64,000 nucleotides of DNA, from NCBI RefSeq assembly GCF_900111125.1, contig NZ_FOGE01000016.1:57761-121760 (forward strand), read 5' to 3'. A model generated the notes under the pieces. It did no database searches. It worked only from the letters and a program-made list of their open reading frames with translations, and was not told the origin of the DNA. This DNA comes from Sphingobium sp. YR768 (GTDB lineage Bacteria > Pseudomonadota > Alphaproteobacteria > Sphingomonadales > Sphingomonadaceae). Made by a program: the position numbers and the translations under genes. Each line of letters begins with the position of its first letter. Positions within the stretch are counted from its first letter, which is position 1. Positions 16,981-25,898 of the stretch are shown one piece after another.

Positions 16981-19311
16981 TCAGAATTTATATCCTGCCG
17001 TCAGGCCGAAGGAACGCGGCTCGCCCGGCGTCAGCACCGATGCGTTGGACGTCAGCTGATAGGACACATAGGCGTCATTATTTGTGAGGTTGCGCACCCA
17101 TAGAGCGACGCGGAACGGGCTGCCCGCAGGCGTGAAGCCGACCTCGCCGCCCAGCTTGAACTCCTTGGTGGAGAAGAGATAGGTCGGGTCGAAATAGAGG
17201 CGCGAGGCATAATAGGCGTTCACCGTCGCGTCGATCTTGCCCCAATCATGCTCATGCTCGTAATTCAGCGCGATATTGCCGGTGAATTTGGGCGTCTTGA
17301 ACAGACGCTTATTCTTTAGATCCACCAGTTCGCCATTGACGAAGCCACCATAGGTGCCTGGCGGCAACGCGACCTGTGCCCCCGGAAAGCGGTCATAGCG
17401 CGCGCGGGGAATATAGGATGCGCCCGCCCGCAGGCTGAAATCATCGTTCAGGGTCAGCGTGCCTTCCGCATCGAAGCCGTAAATGGTGGCGCTGGCGGCA
17501 TTCTGGATGGCGATGACCGTACCGCCCGCCCCCAGACTGGCCTGCACCTGCACATCGCTATAGTCATAATAGAAGGCCGCCAGGTTGAACGTATAGGCGC
17601 CGGCCTTCGCCGTCTTGAAGCCCACTTCATAGGCGGTGATCTTTTCCGGCCGAACGCTGGGAAGTGGATTGGCGCTGCCCTGAATATAGGCGGCATTGCC
17701 GCCCGGGATGAGACCCGACTTGAAGCCTTTCGACCATGTCGCATAGATGTTCGTGCGATCGGCGATTTCGTACATCAATGATACGCGCGGCGTCCAGGCA
17801 TCGTCCTTGATCGGGACCAGCGGCGAATCCGCCCCGCCGAAGAAGGATGTCGTACCGCTCTTCTTCTCATCGCTATAGCGGATGCCCGCAACGCCGGTCA
17901 GCCGATCGGTGAATTTGAACGTACCCTCCGCGAAGAGGCCGATCGCCTTCGTCTTGATGCCGGTATTGTATGTGAAGATGGACGGATAATTCACCGACAG
18001 GTCGCCAGCGGGGAAAGCGCCCGTGGCAAAGTCGCTGACCCGCACATCGACCACCGACGTTCCACGATAATAGTTCGCGCCGGCGACAAAGCTGAAAATG
18101 CCGAAATCCTTCGAGGAAAAGAGCAGTTCCTGCTGGAAGGTCTTGTCCAATATCGTGTCGAACGGCGCGACACAGCCAACGCCCGCGCCGACATTCGCGA
18201 TCTCCAGGCAGTCAGGCGAATAGGTGGCATCGGAATCGACATACTCGCGGCTGCGCGCCCGCGACCAAGCCGTAGTCGACGTGAACTGGCCCATATCCAG
18301 ATCCCATTTGACCCGCATACTGGCGCCCCGCCCTTCCACCGACGCATTGGGCTTGTGCGCATCATAGGCATATTGCCAGGGACGCGTGCCGACGATGTAA
18401 TTGTAGGGATTGCCATTGGCGTCGTTCAACTGGGCCGGGCCGGTCGCCGTGCCGCCCGACTGTACCACGCCGATCTGCCCGCGATCGGACTCCCACTCGT
18501 TCCAATAGCCGGTCAGCAGGACGTCCAGATTGTCCGTCGGGGTAAGGCGCAATTTCCCACGCAACAGCTTGTCTTCCAAATACATCATGCGATCGCTGCC
18601 AAAGGCGTGACGCACGCTGTCCGATACCTGCGAATAGGCGACATTGCGCCCATATCCATTGCTCTTGCGATAGGAGAAGGCCAGGCTGGCCGCTATCGCA
18701 TCCTCCACGATCGGACCGGATACAAAGCCCTTGAAAGACAGGTCATAGGCCGACCGGCTTGATCCGGCGCCGTCATAATAGCCGGTCGTGACGTCGATCT
18801 TGCCCGCGACGTCGTTGCCCGGCTCCTTGGTGGAGATGCGGATCGCGCCGCCGGTCGCATTACGGCCGAACAACGTGCCTTGCGGCCCCTTCAGCACTTC
18901 GATCTGGTCCACGTCGGGTAGCGACAGGATCGATCCGGCGAAGCTGGAGACATAGACATTGTCGAGATAGATTGCGATCGGGTTTTCTGCACCCGCCGTG
19001 ACGACCGTGGTGGAAATGCCGCGCAGCGACGGATTGAGGAAGCTGCTCTGCTGCTGGAAGACGAGACCCGGCGTGAGTTGCTGAAGGCCGCGACTGTCAG
19101 TCACGCCCGCACGGGCCAGTTGCTCACCGGACTGCACCGCCACCGTCAGCGGCACATCCTCCAATCTTTGTTCGCGGCGCTGGGCCGTCACGATGATGTC
19201 GGCCTGCTGGCGCGCGGTGCCGCCTGCCCCATCCTCCTGCGCCAAAGCCACATGATTCATTTGCGCAATCGCAATGAGCGAAGCGCACAACAACAGCCTG
19301 TTGTACGTCAT
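16981..19311 (-). CDS. TonB-dependent outer-membrane receptor
   Basis: The 776-residue receptor has a signal peptide ending near VALAQ, a TonB-box/plug start (ADIIVTAQRREQRLEDVPLTV), a plug motif (DQIEVLKGPQGTLFGRN) and a C-terminal barrel strand with terminal Phe (GLTAGYKF). This plug type is the large sphingomonad family associated with uptake of aromatic, terpenoid and steroid compounds. GGAGAGG precedes the ATG. A class A operator lies 130 bases upstream, linking its expression to the TetR regulator. Confidence 0.92.
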   Translation of the reverse strand: MTYNRLLLCASLIAIAQMNHVALAQEDGAGGTARQQADIIVTAQRREQRLEDVPLTVAVQSGEQLARAGVTDSRGLQQLTPGLVFQQQSSFLNPSLRGISTTVVTAGAENPIAIYLDNVYVSSFAGSILSLPDVDQIEVLKGPQGTLFGRNATGGAIRISTKEPGNDVAGKIDVTTGYYDGAGSSRSAYDLSFKGFVSGPIVEDAIAASLAFSYRKSNGYGRNVAYSQVSDSVRHAFGSDRMMYLEDKLLRGKLRLTPTDNLDVLLTGYWNEWESDRGQIGVVQSGGTATGPAQLNDANGNPYNYIVGTRPWQYAYDAHKPNASVEGRGASMRVKWDLDMGQFTSTTAWSRARSREYVDSDATYSPDCLEIANVGAGVGCVAPFDTILDKTFQQELLFSSKDFGIFSFVAGANYYRGTSVVDVRVSDFATGAFPAGDLSVNYPSIFTYNTGIKTKAIGLFAEGTFKFTDRLTGVAGIRYSDEKKSGTTSFFGGADSPLVPIKDDAWTPRVSLMYEIADRTNIYATWSKGFKSGLIPGGNAAYIQGSANPLPSVRPEKITAYEVGFKTAKAGAYTFNLAAFYYDYSDVQVQASLGAGGTVIAIQNAASATIYGFDAEGTLTLNDDFSLRAGASYIPRARYDRFPGAQVALPPGTYGGFVNGELVDLKNKRLFKTPKFTGNIALNYEHEHDWGKIDATVNAYYASRLYFDPTYLFSTKEFKLGGEVGFTPAGSPFRVALWVRNLTNNDAYVSYQLTSNASVLTPGEPRSFGLTAGYKF

Positions 19312-19440
19312 GCCAATCCTCTCCCCATGTCACGCCGCAGTCCGGCGCTTTTTTATGTCAACGGGATGTGCGGATCGGTCGTTGAGTCACCCTCCCGTCC
19401 GCACGCCTTATGGTTAGCGTGCTTACTGGAATGAGTAAAG

Positions 19441-19466
19441 ACATACATTCAGGTTTGAATGTAAAT
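19441..19466. promoter_or_regulatory. TetR-type operator (class A)
   Basis: ACATACATTC-AGGTTT-GAATGTAAAT, with perfect 7-bp inner half-sites at 19444-19463, lies upstream of the leftward TonB receptor gene and just past the end of the acyl-CoA dehydrogenase gene. Confidence 0.8.
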
Positions 19467-19477
19467 AATGGGAGCTT

Positions 19478-20647
19478 CTATTTCTTGAACAGGTCGCGCC
19501 CGATGATCTGCTTCATGACCTCTGCCGCGCCCCCCGCGATGCGGACGATCCGTGCGTCGACATAGGCGCGGGCGATCGGATATTCGGTCATATAGCCATA
19601 GCCACCGAAGAATTGCAGGCACTGGTCAACGACCTTCACATGCAGGTTGGTCACGACCAACTTCACCTTGGCCGCTTCCACGCCGGTCAGTTCCCCGGCC
19701 AGGAACCGCTTGATGCACCAGTCGGTAAAGACACGGGCCGACAGCACTTCAGCCGACAATTCCGCCAGAACGAACTGGGTGTTCTGGAAATCGGCCAGCG
19801 TCTGGCCGAACATCTTGCGTTCCGACGTATAATCGACGGTCCATTGGATCGCGGCTTCCGCCACGCAGATGCTGCGCACGGCCTGCGTCAGCCGTTCCTG
19901 CGCCAGCTTGCCCATCATGATGCCAAAGCCGCCGCCTTCCGTGCCCAGCAGGCGATGGAGCGGCGCGCGGACATCCTCCAGGAAGATTTCCGACGTATCC
20001 TGCGCCTTGAGGCCGATCTTCTCCAGATTGCGGCCGCGCTTGAACCCTTCCTGATGCGTGTCGACCGCGATCAGGCTGACGCCCTTGGCACCGGCTGCCG
20101 GATCGGTCTTGCAGGCGCACACCATAACATCGGCAAGCTGGCCGTTGGAAATATAGACCTTCTGCCCGTTGAGGACATAGTCGTCGCCATCGCGCACGGC
20201 CCGCGTGCGGATTTCCTTGACGTCGGACCCGGCGCCCGGCTCGGTCAGGCCCAGCGCGCCGATATACTCGCCCGTCACCATTTTCGGCAGGACGTCCTGC
20301 TTCAGTTCCTCGGTGCCGGCCGCCAAAATATAGGGCGCGACCATCTCCGAATGCACCATGAAGCCGGGGCCGGTAATGCCCTTCTTCGCCAGCTCCTCGA
20401 TGATCACGACATTGTAGAGCCAGTCCGCCCCGAAGCCACCATAGGCCTCCGGGATATTGGGGCAAAGAATGCCGACCTCGCCCGCGCGCTTCCATATCTC
20501 GCGAGGGACGACCTCATCCTTTTCCCATTGATGATGGTTGGGCACCAATTCTTCATCGACGAAGCGCGCCACCGTCTCACGGAATTGCTCATGTTCGGCG
20601 GAGAATATGCCCCGGCCGCCATCATTGCGCAGCAGCGGATCAGCCAT
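19478..20647 (-). CDS. Acyl-CoA dehydrogenase
   Basis: The 389-residue FAD-dependent acyl-CoA dehydrogenase forms an alpha,beta double bond in a CoA thioester and passes electrons to ETF. Family signatures are LTEPGAGSD in the middle domain and the C-terminal QFFGGYGYMTEYPIARAYVDARI segment that contacts FAD. I chose ATG 20647 (MADPLL...), which overlaps the upstream lyase gene by eight bases; ATG 20659 is an alternative. It is the last gene of a five-gene leftward operon for CoA-ester degradation. Confidence 0.92.
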   Translation of the reverse strand: MADPLLRNDGGRGIFSAEHEQFRETVARFVDEELVPNHHQWEKDEVVPREIWKRAGEVGILCPNIPEAYGGFGADWLYNVVIIEELAKKGITGPGFMVHSEMVAPYILAAGTEELKQDVLPKMVTGEYIGALGLTEPGAGSDVKEIRTRAVRDGDDYVLNGQKVYISNGQLADVMVCACKTDPAAGAKGVSLIAVDTHQEGFKRGRNLEKIGLKAQDTSEIFLEDVRAPLHRLLGTEGGGFGIMMGKLAQERLTQAVRSICVAEAAIQWTVDYTSERKMFGQTLADFQNTQFVLAELSAEVLSARVFTDWCIKRFLAGELTGVEAAKVKLVVTNLHVKVVDQCLQFFGGYGYMTEYPIARAYVDARIVRIAGGAAEVMKQIIGRDLFKK

Positions 20648-21536
20648 GACGCGCCTCATGCATGGCCAGCGTACGTTGCGCCTGTTTCAGGTGCGGAATA
20701 TCCAGCATCTTTCCGTCCAGTCCCAAAGTCCCCGAATCCGGGTTGGCGGCGAACAAATCGACCACCCGGCGGGCAAAATCCACCTCCGCCGGCGATGGCG
20801 AGAAGCTCTCATTGATGATGTCGACCTGCGCCGGATGGATGGCCACCCGTCCCGAAAAACCTTCCGCCCGCGCCGCCATGCAGGATGCGCGCAATCCATC
20901 GGGGTCGCGAAAATCGACGTACAGCGTATCGACCGCCTCAACGCCTGCGGCATGTGCACCGAGCAGACAGAGGGAGCGGACCATCTTGTAGGTCAGCGTC
21001 CACTGCCCGCTCTCGTCGGTATTGCCGCTCGCCCCGATGGCGGAACTCAGATCCTCCGCCCCCCAGGTCAGACCATAGAGACGGTCAAGCCCGGCCCCTG
21101 CATAATCGCCCAGCCGAAAGGGCGAGATCGCCGTTTCGGTCGCCACCGGCAGAATTTTGATCGATCCCACTTCGATGCCCGCCGCCGTTTCCAGCGCGGA
21201 CAGATAATGGCTGACCTGCGCCACATCCTGCGGCCCATTCACCTTGGGCAACATGATGCCATCGGGCGCGGCCGATACGATCACGGCCAGATCCTCCAGC
21301 GTCCAGGGCGTATCGAGCGGGTTGACCCGCACCCAATATTGCGCCTTGCGCTGGCTCTTTGGGCGCGCCTTGATGAACGCTGGCACCATTTCGCGCGCGA
21401 CCGGCTTGCGCGCCACCGCCACGGCATCCTCCAGGTCGAAGATGAAGGCGTCGGCGGCCGTACCATCGACCTTCCCCAACTTCTTCTCGCTGTCCCCCGG
21501 AATGAACAGAAAGGACCGGATCGGCAGACTGGTCAT
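20640..21536 (-). CDS. HpcH/HpaI-family CoA ester lyase (citrate lyase beta / malyl-CoA lyase type)
   Basis: This 298-residue TIM-barrel protein begins with RSFLFIPGDSEKK and FDLEDAV, the family signature for Mg-dependent C-C lyases such as malyl-CoA, beta-methylmalyl-CoA and citramalyl-CoA lyases. It overlaps the MaoC gene by four bases. Beside a mesaconyl-CoA-hydratase-like MaoC protein and an acyl-CoA dehydrogenase it may split a hydroxy-dicarboxylyl-CoA into glyoxylate or pyruvate and an acyl-CoA. The reaction direction and substrate are inference. Confidence 0.85.
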   Translation of the reverse strand: MTSLPIRSFLFIPGDSEKKLGKVDGTAADAFIFDLEDAVAVARKPVAREMVPAFIKARPKSQRKAQYWVRVNPLDTPWTLEDLAVIVSAAPDGIMLPKVNGPQDVAQVSHYLSALETAAGIEVGSIKILPVATETAISPFRLGDYAGAGLDRLYGLTWGAEDLSSAIGASGNTDESGQWTLTYKMVRSLCLLGAHAAGVEAVDTLYVDFRDPDGLRASCMAARAEGFSGRVAIHPAQVDIINESFSPSPAEVDFARRVVDLFAANPDSGTLGLDGKMLDIPHLKQAQRTLAMHEARHG

Positions 21537-21991
21537 GCGTCCGCCGGCTTCTTGAGCTGCAATCCGGACCGCTTGCAGGTGGCCACCAGTTCATCCTTCT
21601 GGTTGAAAGCCTGATGCAGGAAGGTGACGATACCGGCCTCCGGCCGCGACTTCGACTCCCGCAATTCGATGACTTCCGTCACGACATGGATGGTATCGCC
21701 AGCGAAGAGTGGATTGGGGAAGCGCACTTCATCCCATCCCAGATTGGCGACCGCCGTGCCCAGCGTCGTGTCCCCCACCGAAATGCCGACCATCAGGCCC
21801 AGGGTGAAGGCCGAATTCATCAGCGGGCGCCCGAATGGCGTCCCCTTCATATATTCGGCATCAATGTGCAACTGCGCCGGATTATGCGTCAGCGTCGACA
21901 TCAACAGATTGTCGGTTTCGGTCAAGGTACGGCGGATCGGGTGATGGAACACCTGCCCGACTTCCAATTCATCAAACCAGACACCAGCCAT
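21533..21991 (-). CDS. MaoC-like (R)-hydratase
   Basis: This single-hotdog protein of 152 residues carries STLTHNPAQLHID, a variant of the hydratase active-site motif in which the usual Asp-x-Asn-Pro is HNP, as in mesaconyl-CoA or beta-methylmalyl-CoA hydratases. It would hydrate an enoyl-CoA made by the neighbouring dehydrogenase. The start overlaps the thiolase stop by one base (TAATG) and the end overlaps the lyase start, so the genes are translationally coupled. Confidence 0.85.
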   Translation of the reverse strand: MAGVWFDELEVGQVFHHPIRRTLTETDNLLMSTLTHNPAQLHIDAEYMKGTPFGRPLMNSAFTLGLMVGISVGDTTLGTAVANLGWDEVRFPNPLFAGDTIHVVTEVIELRESKSRPEAGIVTFLHQAFNQKDELVATCKRSGLQLKKPADA

Positions 21992-23187
21992 TATGCGAGC
22001 CCCAGAACAGAGATGGCTGCGATCCCCTGATAGGGAACACCGCCCAGATTATGCGTAACGCCGATCGACGGCGACGACATTTGCCGTTCGCCCGCCCGGC
22101 CGAGCAGTTGATTGTAGATTTCATAAGCCATGCGCAGCCCCGACGCGCCGATCGGATGGCCGAAACATTTGAGGCCCCCGTCAATTTGGCACGGCATGGC
22201 GCCGTCCCGATCATAGCGCCCGTCGAGAATGTCGAACACCGCACGGCCGTCGTCGGAAAAGCCCAGATCCTCCATAGTGACCAGTTCAGTGATCGAGAAG
22301 CAATCATGCACTTCGCTCAGATGCACCTGACTGCGCGGATCGGTGATGCCCGCTTCCTTATAGGCCCGCGCGGCAGCCGCACGGGTCGTCGCGACATAGC
22401 TGCCGTCCCAGCTGTTCGTCTGCGTCTCGCGCCCCGAACTGGTCGCCAGTTGCAATGCCTTGATCGTCACCAGATCGCTCTTGCCCAGCGCTCTGGCGAT
22501 CTCCGGCGTCGTCACGATGGCGCAGGCCGATCCGTCCGACACGCCCGAACAGTCGAACAGGCCCAGCGGATCGGAAATCATCGGCGCGTTCATGATGGTT
22601 TCCATCGACACCGCCTTCTGGAAATGCGCCTTGGGGCTATACTGCCCATTCTGATGGCTTTTCCATGAGACATGGCTGATCGCGCGCTTCAGATCTTCCT
22701 TCGACGTGCCATATTTCGACCGATAATAGGGCGCCAGTTGCGCAAAGCCCGCCGGCGCCGACCCCATCGGCATCCACATGTCGTTGAACGTACCCTTGAA
22801 CGGCGGCGGCAGCCCACCAAAGCCGGTATCCTTCAGCTTTTCCGCCCCGATGGCCAGCGCGATGTCAGCCGCGCCGCTGGCCACCGCATAGGTCGCGCCG
22901 CGCAGCGCTTCCGTGCCGGTCGCACACATATTTTCCACGCGGCTGACCGGTATGCCCTCCAGCCGCAGCGCCATGGCCGCAGGAATGGAGGAATTGCCGA
23001 CATTGATGCCATCCCCCCAGCAGCCGAACCAGGCCGCGTCGATCTGCTTGCGCTCGATCCCCGCATCCGCCAGCGCTTCCTCGAACGCTTCCTTCATCAG
23101 GTCGGGCGATCCCGCATCCCAACGCTCGCCGAACTTGGAGCATCCCATGCCCAATATGGCGACCTTGTCCTTGATCCCTGTTGCCAT
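21991..23187 (-). CDS. SCP2-type thiolase / acetyl-CoA acetyltransferase family protein
   Basis: The 398-residue thiolase-superfamily enzyme is of sterol-carrier-protein-x type. The nucleophilic Cys88 is in VENMCATGTEAL, and the His motif GHPIGASG and EVHDCF are present. The C-terminal second-Cys position reads THNLGG, as in lipid-transfer-type thiolases and aldolases such as Ltp2. It pairs with the DUF35-containing protein encoded 12 bases upstream, the usual arrangement for SCP2 thiolase plus OB-fold partner. It probably cleaves a beta-oxoacyl-CoA or performs retro-aldol side-chain cleavage. Confidence 0.88.
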   Translation of the reverse strand: MATGIKDKVAILGMGCSKFGERWDAGSPDLMKEAFEEALADAGIERKQIDAAWFGCWGDGINVGNSSIPAAMALRLEGIPVSRVENMCATGTEALRGATYAVASGAADIALAIGAEKLKDTGFGGLPPPFKGTFNDMWMPMGSAPAGFAQLAPYYRSKYGTSKEDLKRAISHVSWKSHQNGQYSPKAHFQKAVSMETIMNAPMISDPLGLFDCSGVSDGSACAIVTTPEIARALGKSDLVTIKALQLATSSGRETQTNSWDGSYVATTRAAAARAYKEAGITDPRSQVHLSEVHDCFSITELVTMEDLGFSDDGRAVFDILDGRYDRDGAMPCQIDGGLKCFGHPIGASGLRMAYEIYNQLLGRAGERQMSSPSIGVTHNLGGVPYQGIAAISVLGLA

Positions 23188-23199
23188 GGCTCTTGCTCC

Positions 23200-24639
23200 T
23201 CAGGCCGCACCCAGCGGCGTCGATTTCCAGAAATAACGGTTATAGCCGCGCTGCCGGTCCTTTTCCTTGATGCGGTAGACCATCCGCAGCTTCGCGCCGG
23301 TATCGATCCCGTCCTTGCCGATATCGACCATCTCCATCAGGACGCGGGCGCCGCTGTCGAAGCGAACAAAGCCGACCCACAAGGGCGGCGAGGGATGATA
23401 GGATAGCCAGTCGGCGGTGGAGGTCAGCACCTCCGCCTGCTCGTCGCGCAGCGACACGTCGCTGAACCCTTCAGCCGACGCATGGCATTGCACGCAATAT
23501 TGCAGCTGCGGGAACTGCACCGTCCCGCAGCTGCCGCACTTGCCGGCATTAAATCCTTCCAACTGGCCGGCAGAGCGATATTGTTCGGTCAGGGCCGTCT
23601 TGCCGCTCTTTTCCGATCGCATGCCCCATTCGGCCTCCAGCCCGCCATAGAAGGACAGCATCCGCAAGTAGCTGTCGGTCGGCAGAGCGTCGGCAATGCA
23701 ACCAGCGACACCCCGCGCCGGCTGGGCATTGGCGATCGCGTCCGTCACCTCGAAGATCAGAGCATCGGCGCCCTGCCCGAATCCGACCAGCAATATGCGC
23801 TCGCCCGGCTGCGCCTTTTCCAGCGTTGCCGCCAGCATCAGCAGCGCATGGGCCGCACCGGCATAGCCCACCCCATCTTCCAGCCCGCCTGCGACGGCGC
23901 CAGCAAATTTCACCTTCTTCGCCACGGCATCCGCCGCGCCCTTCAGATAGGATGGCATGACGAAATGCTGGATATCGGCAATGTCGATCTGTGCATCGGC
24001 CAGTGCCGCCCGGATCGCCGCCGGGGCGATCTTGGCATAGCCTTCATCGCGCACCCACCGCTCTTCCCAGGCATAGTCGCTGCTCGCTTCGTCCGACCGG
24101 AAATGGTCGACAAAGACACTGTTGATGCTGGCCGACCCGATCAGCCGCGCCGCCACATCCTGATCCGACAGGAGGAAGGCTGCCGCCCCTGCACCAAAGC
24201 TCAACTCCTGCCCACTGGCGGGCTTGCCATAGGGATTGTCGGCCGCGACCACCAGTTCCGGTCGCCCCCCTTTCAAGGCTTGCAACAGCGCCGACGTGCC
24301 TGCCCGCTGCGACCCGGAGGCATCCGATGTGGCAATGGTCGATGGCGCACCGATCGCCCCGGCGACGATGGTCGCGTTCTGAAGGTCAGCATAGGGCAGG
24401 TTGGTCGATGCCAGCCGCACCGCCTCCACGCCTGTCAGCCCCCCCCATCCGGCAGCATCGCGCGCTGCCTCCACCGCCATGGTAATGGCATCTTCATCCC
24501 AACTGGTGAAGGCACGACTGCCCTTGGCCTGCCCCTTCAGGCCCGGCGCCATCCACGCATGAGCAGCGGCGATGATCGACCGTTCGATCCGAAGGCGGGG
24601 AACATAGGCGCCAAAGCGCGCAATACCGATATCCGTCAT
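23200..24639 (-). CDS. HMG-CoA-synthase-like domain fused to a zinc-ribbon/OB-fold DUF35 domain
   Basis: The protein has about 479 residues. The N-terminal three quarters have the thiolase/KAS fold, like 3-hydroxy-3-methylglutaryl-CoA synthase. The place expected for the nucleophilic Cys reads DASGSQRAGTSAL (Gln near residue 111), so it may be non-catalytic. The C-terminus holds a four-Cys zinc ribbon (CGSC...CVQC) and an OB-fold that binds acyl-CoA in ChsH2/DUF35 proteins. The start is ATG 24639 behind AGGTGAGG. First gene of the five-gene operon; it probably forms a complex with the thiolase. Confidence 0.8.
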   Translation of the reverse strand: MTDIGIARFGAYVPRLRIERSIIAAAHAWMAPGLKGQAKGSRAFTSWDEDAITMAVEAARDAAGWGGLTGVEAVRLASTNLPYADLQNATIVAGAIGAPSTIATSDASGSQRAGTSALLQALKGGRPELVVAADNPYGKPASGQELSFGAGAAAFLLSDQDVAARLIGSASINSVFVDHFRSDEASSDYAWEERWVRDEGYAKIAPAAIRAALADAQIDIADIQHFVMPSYLKGAADAVAKKVKFAGAVAGGLEDGVGYAGAAHALLMLAATLEKAQPGERILLVGFGQGADALIFEVTDAIANAQPARGVAGCIADALPTDSYLRMLSFYGGLEAEWGMRSEKSGKTALTEQYRSAGQLEGFNAGKCGSCGTVQFPQLQYCVQCHASAEGFSDVSLRDEQAEVLTSTADWLSYHPSPPLWVGFVRFDSGARVLMEMVDIGKDGIDTGAKLRMVYRIKEKDRQRGYNRYFWKSTPLGAA

Positions 24640-24736
24640 GCACCTCACCTGCCTGGGGCCATGGCCCCTTTTCTGGTTGCGTCGGGCGGCATTACGCCGC
24701 GGAGAGGCCATCGCCTCTCGATTGACGAAGATTTAG

Positions 24737-24753
24737 TGCGCTATAGTACTTTA
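24737..24753. promoter_or_regulatory. Possible second-class operator element
   Basis: TGCGCTATAGTACTTTA, between the divergent CoA-degradation operon and the Rieske ferredoxin gene, resembles the element at 57489 (TGCGATAGCATATTATA). Match is partial. Confidence 0.35.
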
Positions 24754-24818
24754 TGCAAGTGACTTATTATCGGCCCTGTCCTATTATGCGGGGACAAGAC
24801 AGGAAGGGAGAGGTTGGG

Positions 24819-25112
24819 ATGCGGATTCCGCTGGCGCAATTGCCTGCCAATGGCACGCATATCGTGGAATGTGATGGCCGCCGCGTGCTGCTGTGCCGCA
24901 GCCAGAAGGGGATTCACGCCATCGCGGAAATGTGCCCCCATCAGAAATTGTCGCTCGATGGCGGACGGGTGCGCGGCGATTTCATCATGTGCCCGCATCA
25001 TGGTGCCCGCTTCAATCTGGAGGACGGGCGATCGCTGTCACCCTTGACGACGAACGGCCTGACCCTCTACCCGGTCCGGATCGACGGCGACATGATAGAG
25101 GTCGACTGCTGA
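24819..25112 (+). CDS. Rieske-type [2Fe-2S] ferredoxin
   Basis: The small ferredoxin of about 97 residues carries a Rieske motif CPHQ...CPHHG that ligates the cluster through two Cys and two His. Such proteins pass electrons from a flavin reductase to Rieske oxygenases. I use ATG 24819 behind GGGAGAGG; the frame extends upstream to 24753 but through AT-rich promoter sequence. It is the only recognisable electron carrier in the window and may serve the three Rieske oxygenases. No reductase gene accompanies it. It converges on the SDR gene, with ten bases between stops. Confidence 0.9.
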   Translation: MRIPLAQLPANGTHIVECDGRRVLLCRSQKGIHAIAEMCPHQKLSLDGGRVRGDFIMCPHHGARFNLEDGRSLSPLTTNGLTLYPVRIDGDMIEVDC

Positions 25113-25122
25113 TCGCGGCGCA

Positions 25123-25881
25123 TCACTGCGCCAGCGCGCCGCCATCGACGGCCAGCGCATGCGCGGTGACGAAGCTCGCCCGGTCGGAACAAAGCCACAA
25201 GACGGCCTCTCCCACTTCTTCCGGACGCGCCATCCGGCCCATCGGCGCCAGATTTTCCAGCGTGGCGCGCACCTCCGGCCCCTGCTGCATCACCTCGCGC
25301 ACCATATTGGTCATGGTGACGCCCGGCAGCACCGCATTGACGCGAATCCCGTCGCGCGCATGGCGCAGAGCGACACTCTTGGTCAGCCCGATCACGGCAT
25401 GTTTGCTGGCGGTATAGGCTGGCTGCGACGGCGCCACCGAGGCGACCAGTCCCGCGACCGACGCCGTATTGACGATCGCCCCGCGCCCCTGCGGCACCAT
25501 ATGCCGTAACTGCGCCTTGATGCATTGCATCATCCCGCGCACATTGATGGCGAAGGTCCGGTCGAAGGCGGCATCGTCCCACAGTGCATCGGCGGGGTGG
25601 CAGATGCCAGCATTGTTGAACGCACAGTCCAGGCCGCCAAATTGCGCCACCGTCGCATCGACCACGCGCCGCACATCGGCCGCTTCGGAGATATCGCCGG
25701 GCAGGAAGATCGCCTCGCCACCCAACTGCTGCAATTCAGCAAGCGCGTTTTCACCCGCATCCCTGTCAAAATCGACAATGGCAACCCGCGCGCCGCGCTG
25801 GACAAAGAGCTTGGCCGTGGCAAACCCGATGCCATTCGCCCCGCCCGTGATGAATATGGACTTGCCCTCAAATTCGCGCAT
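25123..25881 (-). CDS. Short-chain dehydrogenase/reductase (SDR)
   Basis: This classical SDR of 252 residues is complete: TGGANGIG cofactor motif, NNAG, Ser in NTASVAG, YTASK active site and the usual AVDGG C-terminus. It is co-transcribed with the kinase-like gene upstream (17 bases apart). Likely an alcohol dehydrogenase or ketone reductase of the pathway; substrate unknown. Confidence 0.88.
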   Translation of the reverse strand: MREFEGKSIFITGGANGIGFATAKLFVQRGARVAIVDFDRDAGENALAELQQLGGEAIFLPGDISEAADVRRVVDATVAQFGGLDCAFNNAGICHPADALWDDAAFDRTFAINVRGMMQCIKAQLRHMVPQGRGAIVNTASVAGLVASVAPSQPAYTASKHAVIGLTKSVALRHARDGIRVNAVLPGVTMTNMVREVMQQGPEVRATLENLAPMGRMARPEEVGEAVLWLCSDRASFVTAHALAVDGGALAQ

Positions 25882-25898
25882 ATGGCCCTCCTTTCCTG

